Position numbers and translations under genes: made by a program. A DNA stretch of 7,639 nucleotides from JAUSPI01 sp964650385 (GTDB lineage Bacteria; Desulfobacterota; Syntrophia; Syntrophales; JADFWA01): positions 1-7,639 of the forward strand of contig CAZYTP010000108.1 of NCBI GenBank assembly GCA_964650385.1, given 5' to 3'. Below are positions 1-5,918 of the stretch, piece after piece. The notes below the pieces were generated by a model. That model saw only the letters and a list, made by a program, of their open reading frames with translations, had not been told where the DNA came from and did not search any database. Positions within the stretch are counted from its first letter, which is position 1; each line of letters opens with the position of its first letter.

Positions 1-692
1 TCTTTTTTCTCTTTCTTCAGCTTTTCTTTCACGTCTACATAAGGGTCTTCCAGTTTCGCTTTCAAGATTATTGCCATGCCCCCGGCTGCAACTTTCGGAT
101 TTTGCCCTATTTTGTAAGCAATCGTGATGATCATCAATGTGTCAGCTTTATTAACCCCTATGATTTTCAGTGAGGCACTCTGAACAACTGTAGTCATCCT
201 TCCTATTCCCACCATACCGAGCGAACACGTACGGCCGGAGGTGATAGAACCTGTTATAATAGCCTGCACTCCCAGTGCTTTTCCAGCTTCAGCCATCGTA
301 TCGACGCTGCATGGTGCCTGAACACCTTTTTCGCCAATGTATTTTTCTATTTTGCTCCAGTCACAAACCTGATATCCCAATTTCATCAATTCTATACGAA
401 GATTGTCTCCCACTACGGCCCCTAAATCACCTATTCTTCCGTATGGCCTGGTTGGATTTTCCTGCCCTAAAAATATCGCTACTCGTTTAATCTCCTTCAA
501 TTCTTCTTTTGTAACGGGTGGAATCACTGCAGTATTGATATCCGCTTCCTCAACGGATTGATATGCAAATGTGCCGAACTGGACCGCGGTAGGAGCAACA
601 GCGATTAAGGGTAAACTCTGACAACCTATGAGGAAAAACTGGATCAGCAGAGTAATGAGACTGAAGCTTAACCATTTTTTGGGAAGGCGCAA
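1..692 (-). CDS. CsgG/LpoB-like outer-membrane lipoprotein, 3' end cut by window edge
   Basis: This frame is open from 692 to the left edge, giving 230 residues with no stop, so the C-terminus lies outside. The start is read as TTG (692-690). An in-frame TAA lies three codons upstream (701-699), no ATG precedes the signal peptide, and AAAGG (706-702) sits 9 nt ahead. Residues 1-24 form a lipoprotein signal peptide: basic RLPKKW, a hydrophobic core and lipobox LIGC, with Cys24 as the lipidation site and Gln at +2, which would allow outer-membrane sorting. Residues 68-150 look like the alpha/beta fold shared by CsgG, TolB-N and LpoB: a strand (VAIFLG), a helix with GDNLRIELMKLGY, then ALGVQAIITGSI. 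A second strand-rich block (166-212) follows, and the visible end is Lys/Glu-rich. It is the third gene of the envelope cluster, behind a hairpin. The lipoprotein call is firm; the family is inferred from pattern, and no specific function can be given. Confidence 0.8.
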   Translation of the reverse strand, partial: MRLPKKWLSFSLITLLIQFFLIGCQSLPLIAVAPTAVQFGTFAYQSVEEADINTAVIPPVTKEELKEIKRVAIFLGQENPTRPYGRIGDLGAVVGDNLRIELMKLGYQVCDWSKIEKYIGEKGVQAPCSVDTMAEAGKALGVQAIITGSITSGRTCSLGMVGIGRMTTVVQSASLKIIGVNKADTLMIITIAYKIGQNPKVAAGGMAIILKAKLEDPYVDVKEKLKKEKK

Positions 693-742
693 TATTTTTT
701 ACCTTTAAAACACTATGTCATATTCGGGCTTGACCGGAAGTC

Positions 743-783
743 AAAGGAACCCGCCCCTGATCAAATCAAGAGCGGGTTTCTTT
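743..783 (-). terminator. Strong hairpin between envelope genes 2 and 3, likely terminator or attenuator
   Basis: A 12-bp stem pairs 743-754 with 772-783, containing one G-T pair and the GC-rich core AACCCGC/GCGGGTT. Within the loop, TGAT (758-761) can also pair with ATCA (765-768). The stem begins 24 nt after the stop codon of the FlgT-like gene. Its A-rich and T-rich ends make it terminator-like on either strand, although neither T-run is long, so partial read-through into the third gene is plausible. Confidence 0.6.
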
Positions 784-806
784 AAGAATATAACATGATG
801 AAACGA

Positions 807-2012
807 TTAGCGGACTTGTATATCCTTAAATGGATTATCAGTTCCCGTTTTAAAGAAGAGGAATCGATTCCCCTTTGCCTGCTGAGTCTGGAAAAGGATA
901 CCTTGCCGTTTCAGACTGGTGAAAAGTTCCTTCTGGAAATCGAACTTCTTGCCCTGATAATTGACATCAAGCTGGAAGTTCCCGGGGGACTGATTTCGAA
1001 CGTATCTGTCCTTGAAACCGCTCATCTTGTCGATCACATCCACAATTGCGTATGTCTCTTCCTCTGAAAAGTTCCTAAACCACAGGTCAAAACGGGCACC
1101 TGCATGCACCGAGCGTTGAAAGTAGGCCAGGGTATCGCCAATCAAGGCTTTGGCTACGGCTTTTCCCACGGCATCCGAAGCCTTGGCCGCCTGCATGTTG
1201 TCATAATAGTCTCCGGTCGCCTTCATCGTCCTTACATACAGATCACCGGACTTCTGTGCGATCAGGTCCGCTGTAGCCGGGGCAACGGCACGCAAAGCGA
1301 CTTCCACTATAATGCCGCCGAAGTACTTACTTTGGCCCCCAACCTTTTTTGCAGCATGTACATCATAAACTAAAAGGAGATCCGCCCTGTACTTCAGGGC
1401 AAGGGCTGACAGGTCATCCATATCTATATCGATACGTCCCGCCTGTTCAATCTCATTATAAACATTGTTAATAAACATTCGATCAAGGACTATAAACCCC
1501 TTGCGGGCAAAAACACCGTTAATAGCCTGCTCGGCGGCCCGGACGACCCTTGAATTCCGGTTGGCCGAACTCTTCGTCTCAGGCACATACACCGCCATAA
1601 ACCGCGGGTTACCAACCGTTGCCATAAGAATTCCGATGGCTCTCAGATCATTTTTGATCGATGCTGTTTGTACATCAGCACGGATGGTTACAGTGTATAT
1701 GGAACCATCCGGGGTTTTACCTTCAGATAATATGCTGTAATTCGTCACATAACCGCTGGCTCTGGAATAGATCTTGTCCTCCAGTACTTCGAAATTGGCC
1801 ACTTTTGTTTTGGAATCAACCAGCGTACCGACACCCTGCTCCACCGCAGCCCTCTTGGCACCTTCAATAGCATTCAACCGAGCCTGGCTATCATCGCCAC
1901 CAATTATCTGTGCCTGGCCAACTGCCGTTACGGTCGCACCATAGACCAGCGGCACACAGAAGAGGAACAGCCCCAGAAATATACTCGTATAAAAAATAGC
2001 TTTACGTTTCAT
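807..2012 (-). CDS. Secreted protein with FlgT-like N-terminal domain
   Basis: This encodes a 401-aa exported protein. The start is ATG at 2012, because AAGGAGG (2025-2019) stands 6 nt before it. A TTG-initiated extension to 2030 would put the ribosome binding site inside the gene. Residues 1-25 are a Sec signal peptide (basic MKRK, hydrophobic core, probable cleavage after VYG), with no lipobox. Residues 26-115 match the pattern of the flagellar assembly protein T N-terminal domain: a V.A.GQA strand, GDDSQARLNAIEGAKRAAVE, then IYSRASGYV and a strand-rich end (YTVTIRADV). Residues 125-300 look like a CsgG/TolB-like middle domain with ADLLLVYDV at 210-218. A third alpha/beta part covers about 305-390. 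Vibrio FlgT is also three-part and of similar size, and forms the H ring at the flagellar base. Because no flagellar gene is visible here, 'FlgT-like envelope protein' is the safe name. Confidence 0.85.
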   Translation of the reverse strand: MKRKAIFYTSIFLGLFLFCVPLVYGATVTAVGQAQIIGGDDSQARLNAIEGAKRAAVEQGVGTLVDSKTKVANFEVLEDKIYSRASGYVTNYSILSEGKTPDGSIYTVTIRADVQTASIKNDLRAIGILMATVGNPRFMAVYVPETKSSANRNSRVVRAAEQAINGVFARKGFIVLDRMFINNVYNEIEQAGRIDIDMDDLSALALKYRADLLLVYDVHAAKKVGGQSKYFGGIIVEVALRAVAPATADLIAQKSGDLYVRTMKATGDYYDNMQAAKASDAVGKAVAKALIGDTLAYFQRSVHAGARFDLWFRNFSEEETYAIVDVIDKMSGFKDRYVRNQSPGNFQLDVNYQGKKFDFQKELFTSLKRQGILFQTQQAKGNRFLFFKTGTDNPFKDIQVR

Positions 2013-2018
2013 AACAAT

Positions 2019-2025
2019 CCTCCTT
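2019..2025 (-). promoter_or_regulatory. Shine-Dalgarno site fixing the start at 2012
   Basis: The minus strand reads AAGGAGG, followed 6 nt later by ATG. This strong site rules out the upstream TTG at 2030 as the start of the FlgT-like protein. Confidence 0.85.
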
Positions 2026-2029
2026 GCCA

Positions 2030-2048
2030 AGGTAATTTCTTATTACCT
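2030..2048 (-). other. Intercistronic hairpin just upstream of the FlgT-like gene's ribosome binding site
   Basis: A perfect 7-bp stem (AGGTAAT/ATTACCT, 2030-2036 with 2042-2048) has a 5-nt loop. It lies in the 51-nt gap between the two envelope genes and ends 4 nt before the AAGGAGG site. It is AT-rich and has no T-run, so it is unlikely to terminate transcription. An mRNA processing, stability or translation role is possible, but this is inference. Confidence 0.4.
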
Positions 2049-2063
2049 GTGAATTTGACTCCA

Positions 2064-3182
2064 TTAATATATTCGTACCCCGCCTTCTTCACTGCTTTTC
2101 TTCACCGGAGTTTTCTTGAGTAACTTCTTTTGCTGTTCGTATTTCTGGCAACTAGAAATAGCCGTGTTGATCCTTGCTACTGCTTCTATATAAAGAGTGT
2201 TATCTCCACACATAGCCGCCTTTTTATACATTTGTCGTGCAATATTGAGGTTTTTCAGGCCTCCAAAACTTTCATAACCAACACCGAGATCATAATATGC
2301 CGCAGAGTTTGTGGGTTCGGTCTTGATTACCTCTTGCCATATCTCCATGGCCTCTTTCCATGATCCACGTTTGGCAAATTCAATTCCCCGTTTTATCATA
2401 TTGTGTCCACCGAACCCGTATTTACCGCCATCATCAAACTGCACAACCGTCGCAATCTGAGTTGGGGAGATTTTTGCAACAAGTGCAGCAGCAACCTTGG
2501 CGGAAAGTTCATTTACGGTTTGATTCTGGGCGGGAAGTTCGCTCAAGTCATCGCCAAAAAACAGAGCGTTCTCCTCACTGCCGCCGAACTTATTATTATA
2601 GTTATTCGTAACCTTTCCTGTGGCGACGATTTTCCTGGTTCTAAGATCGAATACTTTGAAATCCGTGGTCAGTGAAGCTTGTCGAATGATATAAGGTACA
2701 GGTCTCAGCACGGTACGTTTTATTTCTACATCAACCCACTTGCCAAATATATTCTTCTGCTTTTTGTACCGACCGGTACCCTCTTTCATCTGGACCTGAT
2801 CAGTGCCACTAATGTCGTTAATATCAGCTGTTACACGCCCCGTTATTATACCATCGGCGTGGAGATTCTCAAGGGCGGGCAAAATCCTGGGATCATCTAT
2901 CTGGTCATAGATTACTCTTTCCAGGGCACTCATCTGGGTAGTATCAATAAGTTCGAAATGCTCAATCTCAGCAAGCTTATTATAAAAATCGCTCCTTACA
3001 GTTTCACCGTACTTCCCATCAAATTTAAGGACAGCCAGCGTTCGTATGCCCCCTACAGATACTTCGGCAGGCTTGATGCCATATACCCTTGTCTTTGCCG
3101 CACAGCCGAACACAACCATCATGGCAAACAGTATCAATGATACACATAACCCTAATCTGACAATCTGTCGTTTCTCATGCAT
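2064..3182 (-). CDS. CsgG-like outer-membrane lipoprotein with C-terminal TPR segment
   Basis: This encodes a 372-aa lipoprotein. The start is ATG at 3182, with AAAGGAG (3197-3191) 8 nt upstream; the TTG-initiated extension to 3206 would swallow that site. Residues 1-27 form a lipoprotein signal peptide ending in VFGC (lipidated Cys27, Ala at +2), consistent with outer-membrane sorting. Residues 46-240 follow the CsgG-family pattern: strand TLAVLKFDG, helix VRSDFYNKLAEI, strand FELID, then ADGIITGRV (109-117), and a later block with VPYIIRQASLTTDFKVFDLRT. CsgG itself is the curli export pore. Most relatives with extra domains are uncharacterised envelope proteins, and pore formation is not shown here. 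Residues 263-325 look like one or two TPR helices (IEFAKRGSWKEAMEIWQEVI, AAYYDLGVGYESFG), which would be a protein-binding face. The tail (348-372) is Lys-rich. It is the first gene of the envelope cluster, downstream of the promoter at 3328-3300. Confidence 0.85.
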   Translation of the reverse strand: MHEKRQIVRLGLCVSLILFAMMVVFGCAAKTRVYGIKPAEVSVGGIRTLAVLKFDGKYGETVRSDFYNKLAEIEHFELIDTTQMSALERVIYDQIDDPRILPALENLHADGIITGRVTADINDISGTDQVQMKEGTGRYKKQKNIFGKWVDVEIKRTVLRPVPYIIRQASLTTDFKVFDLRTRKIVATGKVTNNYNNKFGGSEENALFFGDDLSELPAQNQTVNELSAKVAAALVAKISPTQIATVVQFDDGGKYGFGGHNMIKRGIEFAKRGSWKEAMEIWQEVIKTEPTNSAAYYDLGVGYESFGGLKNLNIARQMYKKAAMCGDNTLYIEAVARINTAISSCQKYEQQKKLLKKTPVKKSSEEGGVRIY

Positions 3183-3190
3183 AATTATTT

Positions 3191-3197
3191 CTCCTTT
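3191..3197 (-). promoter_or_regulatory. Shine-Dalgarno site fixing the start at 3182
   Basis: AAAGGAG on the minus strand lies 8 nt before ATG and decides between that start and the longer TTG frame at 3206. Confidence 0.8.
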
Positions 3198-3299
3198 ATG
3201 CTCCAATTTTCTCGCCTTTATAAGGCCAACTCCCCAAACAGTGTTCGGAAAGGAAAAAGTGTTAGACTATACGCAAACACACCTGTTTTTACTCTGTTT

Positions 3300-3328
3300 A
3301 TCAAACATAATTCGACACTTAATGTCAA
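3300..3328 (-). promoter_or_regulatory. Sigma70-type promoter of the envelope cluster
   Basis: On the minus strand a consensus -35 TTGACA (3328-3323) is followed by a 17-nt spacer and a -10 TTTGAT (3305-3300, four of six consensus bases). Transcription would start near 3293, giving a leader of roughly 110 nt before the ATG at 3182. Confidence 0.6.
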
Positions 3329-3347
3329 CAGTTAATTGAACAGTGTC
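3314..3347. promoter_or_regulatory. Inverted repeat flanking the -35 box, possible operator
   Basis: GACACT (3347-3342) and AGTGTC (3319-3314) form a 6-bp inverted repeat with a 22-nt centre that contains the TTGACA -35 box. The placement suits a repressor or activator site, but the arms are short and could be chance. Confidence 0.25.
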
Positions 3348-3662
3348 ATTTCCTGATATATTTAAAAATCCTTAAATCAGGAGATCTGTCTCTCCAAAAT
3401 TACCTGTTATTAAAATCAACTTATGAATATGGAGAGATTCCGATCAAAAATCGGTTGTCAGTCTAAAGAAGGGATAAACAAAAGTGACTGTCTGGCCCGG
3501 AGCATCCTACCATTAGAGATCCAGGCACAAATTTTACTGAAGTGGCTCTTGCTTAAAGAGGGGAGGGGAAATCGATTATACAGATGTATAGGGAAAAACA
3601 TTATAAATTTTTACATAAACAGTGCCGTTCATCAAAATGAGATTTTTAGCCCCGAGCCCACC

Positions 3663-5432
3663 TTAAAACAACACAATATATGTTAAAGCAAGGGCAGCAA
3701 GAAACACTACGGCAATCAGAACAGGAACCCCTGAAGGAACAAAATTTGTTGTCTCCGGCATAGGGGGGCCAGATGCAGCATCATCAATAGCCGAATACTC
3801 TTCACCATGATAACCGATTAAAGTAGAAATAGGTTTTTTAGTGAAAGCTGACAATTTCAATGGAAGGAGACGAATAAACAGATAGTCGAGCACACTGGCG
3901 ATACCGGCAGAGATACCCGTAAAAACGTATACGGCAAGTTTGGCACCCTTCCGGTAGAACCAATCGAAGTCCAGATTAATAGCTCTCAGTTCTGCTGGAT
4001 AGATTCCTGAGAGAATGAGAAGAGTGAAGGCCAGAGCAGAGAAAAAGAGAAGTTCAGTCTGTGCCATAACATGTGACGGTGAGTAGGGAACATAGTCAAC
4101 AGGATAGGGAAGCAGACTGTAAAGAGTACCGGGAAACACCCCGTTGAAGATGCAAAGGAACGCAGTAATTCCCATTGCAATGAGCATATGTGGGGGAGCT
4201 TCTTTTGTTCTTATACCGGAATCGTGAGAGAAAAATGTGAAAAAGGGAATCTTGATGCCTGCATGATGGAAGACACCTGCAGAGGCAAAGAGGAGCATGA
4301 ACCAGACGACACTCATTCCTCCGTGTGCGGCGGCGCTCATTACCATTGACTTGCTCACAAAACCACTGAAGAATGGAAATGCGGAGATCGAAGCGGCGCC
4401 GACAATGCAGAATACACACGTTATCGGCATAGATTTATATAATCCGCCCAGATCCGTGGCATTTACTTTTCCTGTACGGTACATAACGGCCCCTATGGAC
4501 ATGAAAAGGAGGGCCTTAAAGAGGATGTCGTTAACCACGTGGGATACGGCGCCATTTATTGCCAATGCGGTCCCTATCCCGATGCCACAGACCATGAATC
4601 CTACCTGGTTAATAAGGCTGTAGGCAAGCACCCTTCGTAAGTCATTTTCAATAACCGCATAGAATATGGGAAACATTGTCATAGCTGCCCCGATCCATAT
4701 CAGCATGGCAGTTCCAGGGAAGGCCCTTGCCAGAACATAGACGGCAGTTTTCGTGGTAAAGGCAGTCATGAATATAACGCCGCTGATCGTTGCCTCGGGG
4801 TAGGCATCGGTTAACCACGGGTGAAAAATCGGCCAGGCACAGTTCAGCCCAAATCCTAAAAATATCAGGTATGTTCCTATATTGCCACTTTGCAATCCGA
4901 TGTACTTGAACTCGATGGAGCCCGTACCGTGAACATATAAAAGTATTCCTGCAAGGAGACAGAGCCCCCCTACAATATGATACAATATATATCGAAATCC
5001 AGCGTCAAGAGACTTTTTTGTTCCCCGCACCCAGACAAGAAATACAGAAGTGAGAGCAAGCACTTCCCAGAAGATATAAAGAGAAATGAGATCACCTGCA
5101 AAAGTAATTCCAAGGGCACTTCCGGCATAAAGATAACCCGCCATATGCTCCAGATCATCTTTCACATGAAGCGCATAGATAATACAGATAAAAGTTATTA
5201 GGTGAAAAATGTACCCGAATAAAAGACTAAGCCTGTCGATCTTGACAAAAACCAGATCGTAATTCATAAAACTGGTTATAAAATGCGAACCTTCCGGTAT
5301 ATTGATCAGATTGATAAATCCGACAACAGGAAGGAGTAAAAGATATGCATTCTTCAAACTCCTTTTCTTTATGAACGGTATCAATAATGCCCCGATGATA
5401 AATATAGCTGCGGGGGGAACAGTATTAATCAT
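3663..5432 (-). CDS. MrpD-family Na+/H+ antiporter / proton-conducting membrane subunit (589 aa)
   Basis: This is a polytopic inner-membrane protein of the proton-conducting transporter superfamily (MrpD, NuoL/M/N, HyfB). FWE at 121-123 supplies the TM5 glutamate (Glu123). HPWLTDAYPEA (204-214) and TTKTAVYVLAR (226-236) carry the TM7-TM8 signature with Lys228. ENDLRRVLAYS (262-272) is the family's TM9 region, and FKALLF holds the TM12 lysine (Lys306). FPFFSGFVSKS (352-362) is the conserved later helix break. At the TM7 lysine position, set by the Trp of HPWL, the residue is Asn197. Beyond the core, LDFDWFYR (487-494) resembles the NuoL/HyfB C-terminal motif and is followed by a membrane segment (about 497-517), a soluble stretch and a last helix (567-588). 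ATG 5432 overlaps the preceding stop by 8 nt, and GAGAGG (5444-5439) lies 6 nt ahead, so translational coupling is likely. Likely cation/proton antiport or proton conduction; the ion is not determinable. Confidence 0.9.
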   Translation of the reverse strand: MINTVPPAAIFIIGALLIPFIKKRSLKNAYLLLLPVVGFINLINIPEGSHFITSFMNYDLVFVKIDRLSLLFGYIFHLITFICIIYALHVKDDLEHMAGYLYAGSALGITFAGDLISLYIFWEVLALTSVFLVWVRGTKKSLDAGFRYILYHIVGGLCLLAGILLYVHGTGSIEFKYIGLQSGNIGTYLIFLGFGLNCAWPIFHPWLTDAYPEATISGVIFMTAFTTKTAVYVLARAFPGTAMLIWIGAAMTMFPIFYAVIENDLRRVLAYSLINQVGFMVCGIGIGTALAINGAVSHVVNDILFKALLFMSIGAVMYRTGKVNATDLGGLYKSMPITCVFCIVGAASISAFPFFSGFVSKSMVMSAAAHGGMSVVWFMLLFASAGVFHHAGIKIPFFTFFSHDSGIRTKEAPPHMLIAMGITAFLCIFNGVFPGTLYSLLPYPVDYVPYSPSHVMAQTELLFFSALAFTLLILSGIYPAELRAINLDFDWFYRKGAKLAVYVFTGISAGIASVLDYLFIRLLPLKLSAFTKKPISTLIGYHGEEYSAIDDAASGPPMPETTNFVPSGVPVLIAVVFLAALALTYIVLF

Positions 5433-5676
5433 AGTAATCCTCTCGCCTCTTGACTAAAGGCCGCAATATATATTTTGAAGCAATAACAAGAACAGTGCAC
5501 GCAACAAATCCGTATATTGCATAAAATTCCGGCCATTCTTCCCATGGAAATATGGCGTGTTTATTAATAAAAAAATCGCCGATGAGAAGTAATACAAGGA
5601 TTCCATAGAAAATCCCTAAGAGCCTCTTTACGTTTTTGGGCTTGTCAAATATATGTTCTTTCTCTTTCTTCATCAT
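5425..5676 (-). CDS. Small two-helix membrane protein of the antiporter operon
   Basis: This encodes 83 aa from ATG 5676, or 82 aa from the adjacent ATG at 5673. The AAGGA site is 4 nt from the first and 7 nt from the second, so the second is slightly favoured. The layout is a charged N-terminus (MKKEKEHIFDKPKNVKR), membrane helix 1 (about 20-36), a polar and aromatic loop with PWEEWPEFYA (44-53), helix 2 (about 51-70), and a basic-acidic tail ending RREDYYD. The helix-loop-helix plan and the PWE...FYA.YGF pattern recall small uncharacterised proteins found beside MrpD homologues in proteobacteria, from memory and not searched. Its stop overlaps the start of the 589-aa antiporter subunit by 8 nt, which suggests a fixed stoichiometry and a structural partner role. 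It is not MrpC, F or G by size or motif as far as I can see. Confidence 0.8.
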   Translation of the reverse strand: MMKKEKEHIFDKPKNVKRLLGIFYGILVLLLIGDFFINKHAIFPWEEWPEFYAIYGFVACTVLVIASKYILRPLVKRREDYYD

Positions 5677-5777
5677 AGATTCCTTCTTTAATACTCTAAC
5701 GCTTCATATTTTATTGCACGATCATGATTCGATTTACGTCTAATGTGAGATATGTTGCATATTACTTATCTTTGTTG
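5677..5777 (-). other. 101-nt intergenic spacer inside the antiporter operon
   Basis: This gap lies between the 45-aa and 83-aa genes, longer than the other junctions in the operon (3 nt and an 8-nt overlap). It is AT-rich. I see only a small near-palindrome around TCATGA and no convincing promoter, terminator or short gene. Confidence 0.4.
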
Positions 5778-5915
5778 TCAGACAGTATTAAATAAAATAA
5801 TTGCGAAATATAAGACGGCTATCGTGATAGTAATAAAAAAAATTTTCCTGTACCCCGGCACAGGTTCATGACCGAGTTCCATTTTTTCTTCAACTTCTTT
5901 TTTTCCTTCAAGCAT
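5778..5915 (-). CDS. 45-aa single-pass membrane protein resembling the CcoP/FixP N-terminal segment
   Basis: ATG 5915 is preceded at 7 nt by a strong GGGAGG site (5928-5923), which lies across the end of the upstream gene. Stop to start is only 3 nt, so the two are translated together. The protein has a charged N-terminus (residues 2-17, Lys/Glu-rich, ending ELGHE), then PVPGYRK (18-24), then one hydrophobic helix (25-42) and a 3-residue tail. The order acidic-helical lead, P.PG-aromatic turn, aromatic-rich helix with LYF is like the N-terminal membrane anchor of cbb3-oxidase subunit CcoP/FixP (typically NPLPxWW followed by one helix). No CxxCH haem site follows, so it would be the anchor alone. 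The reading frame and site are well supported; the family link is by eye. It may stabilise or assemble the neighbouring MrpD-type subunits. Confidence 0.75.
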   Translation of the reverse strand: MLEGKKEVEEKMELGHEPVPGYRKIFFITITIAVLYFAIILFNTV

Positions 5916-5918
5916 TAC

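Larger units (their letters stand above)
3183..3662. other. 480-nt intergenic region between antiporter and envelope operons
   Basis: The left part is the leader and promoter of the CsgG-like gene. The rest (about 3350-3662) has no gene I can support. It contains short dyads: GGAGA/TCTCC around 3381-3396, CCGAT/ATCGG with a CAAAA loop (3440-3454), CTCTT/AAGAG around 3546-3560, and TATACA-GA-TGTATA (3577-3590). None is followed by a clear T-run, so no confident terminator for the upstream antiporter operon is seen. An 87-codon plus-strand frame (3423-3686) has no good ribosome binding site and is not called. Confidence 0.6.

Noticed and set aside
2013..2030. Six-residue N-terminal extension of the FlgT-like protein from TTG
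   Set aside because: The extension would encode the ribosome binding site itself (AAGGAGG) and would precede a normal signal peptide.
2679..3140. 153-codon plus-strand open frame
   Set aside because: It is wholly antisense to the CsgG-like lipoprotein gene, has no recognisable domain, and reads as a shadow of that gene.
3183..3206. Eight-residue N-terminal extension of the CsgG-like lipoprotein from TTG
   Set aside because: AAAGGAG lies within the extension and is correctly spaced from the ATG at 3182.
3423..3686. 87-codon plus-strand open frame in the intergenic region, overlapping the end of the antiporter gene
   Set aside because: There is no Shine-Dalgarno site before its ATG, no recognisable motif, and its composition resembles the surrounding non-coding DNA. 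It cannot be excluded entirely.
4096..4419. Minus-strand open frame within the antiporter gene
   Set aside because: It is an alternative frame of the 589-aa gene with no membrane or domain pattern of its own.
3663..5432. DabB of a dissolved-inorganic-carbon (DAB) accumulation system
   Set aside because: DabB is also a proton-conducting transporter relative, but no DabA-type partner lies in the window, and the sequence pattern is that of the MrpD family.
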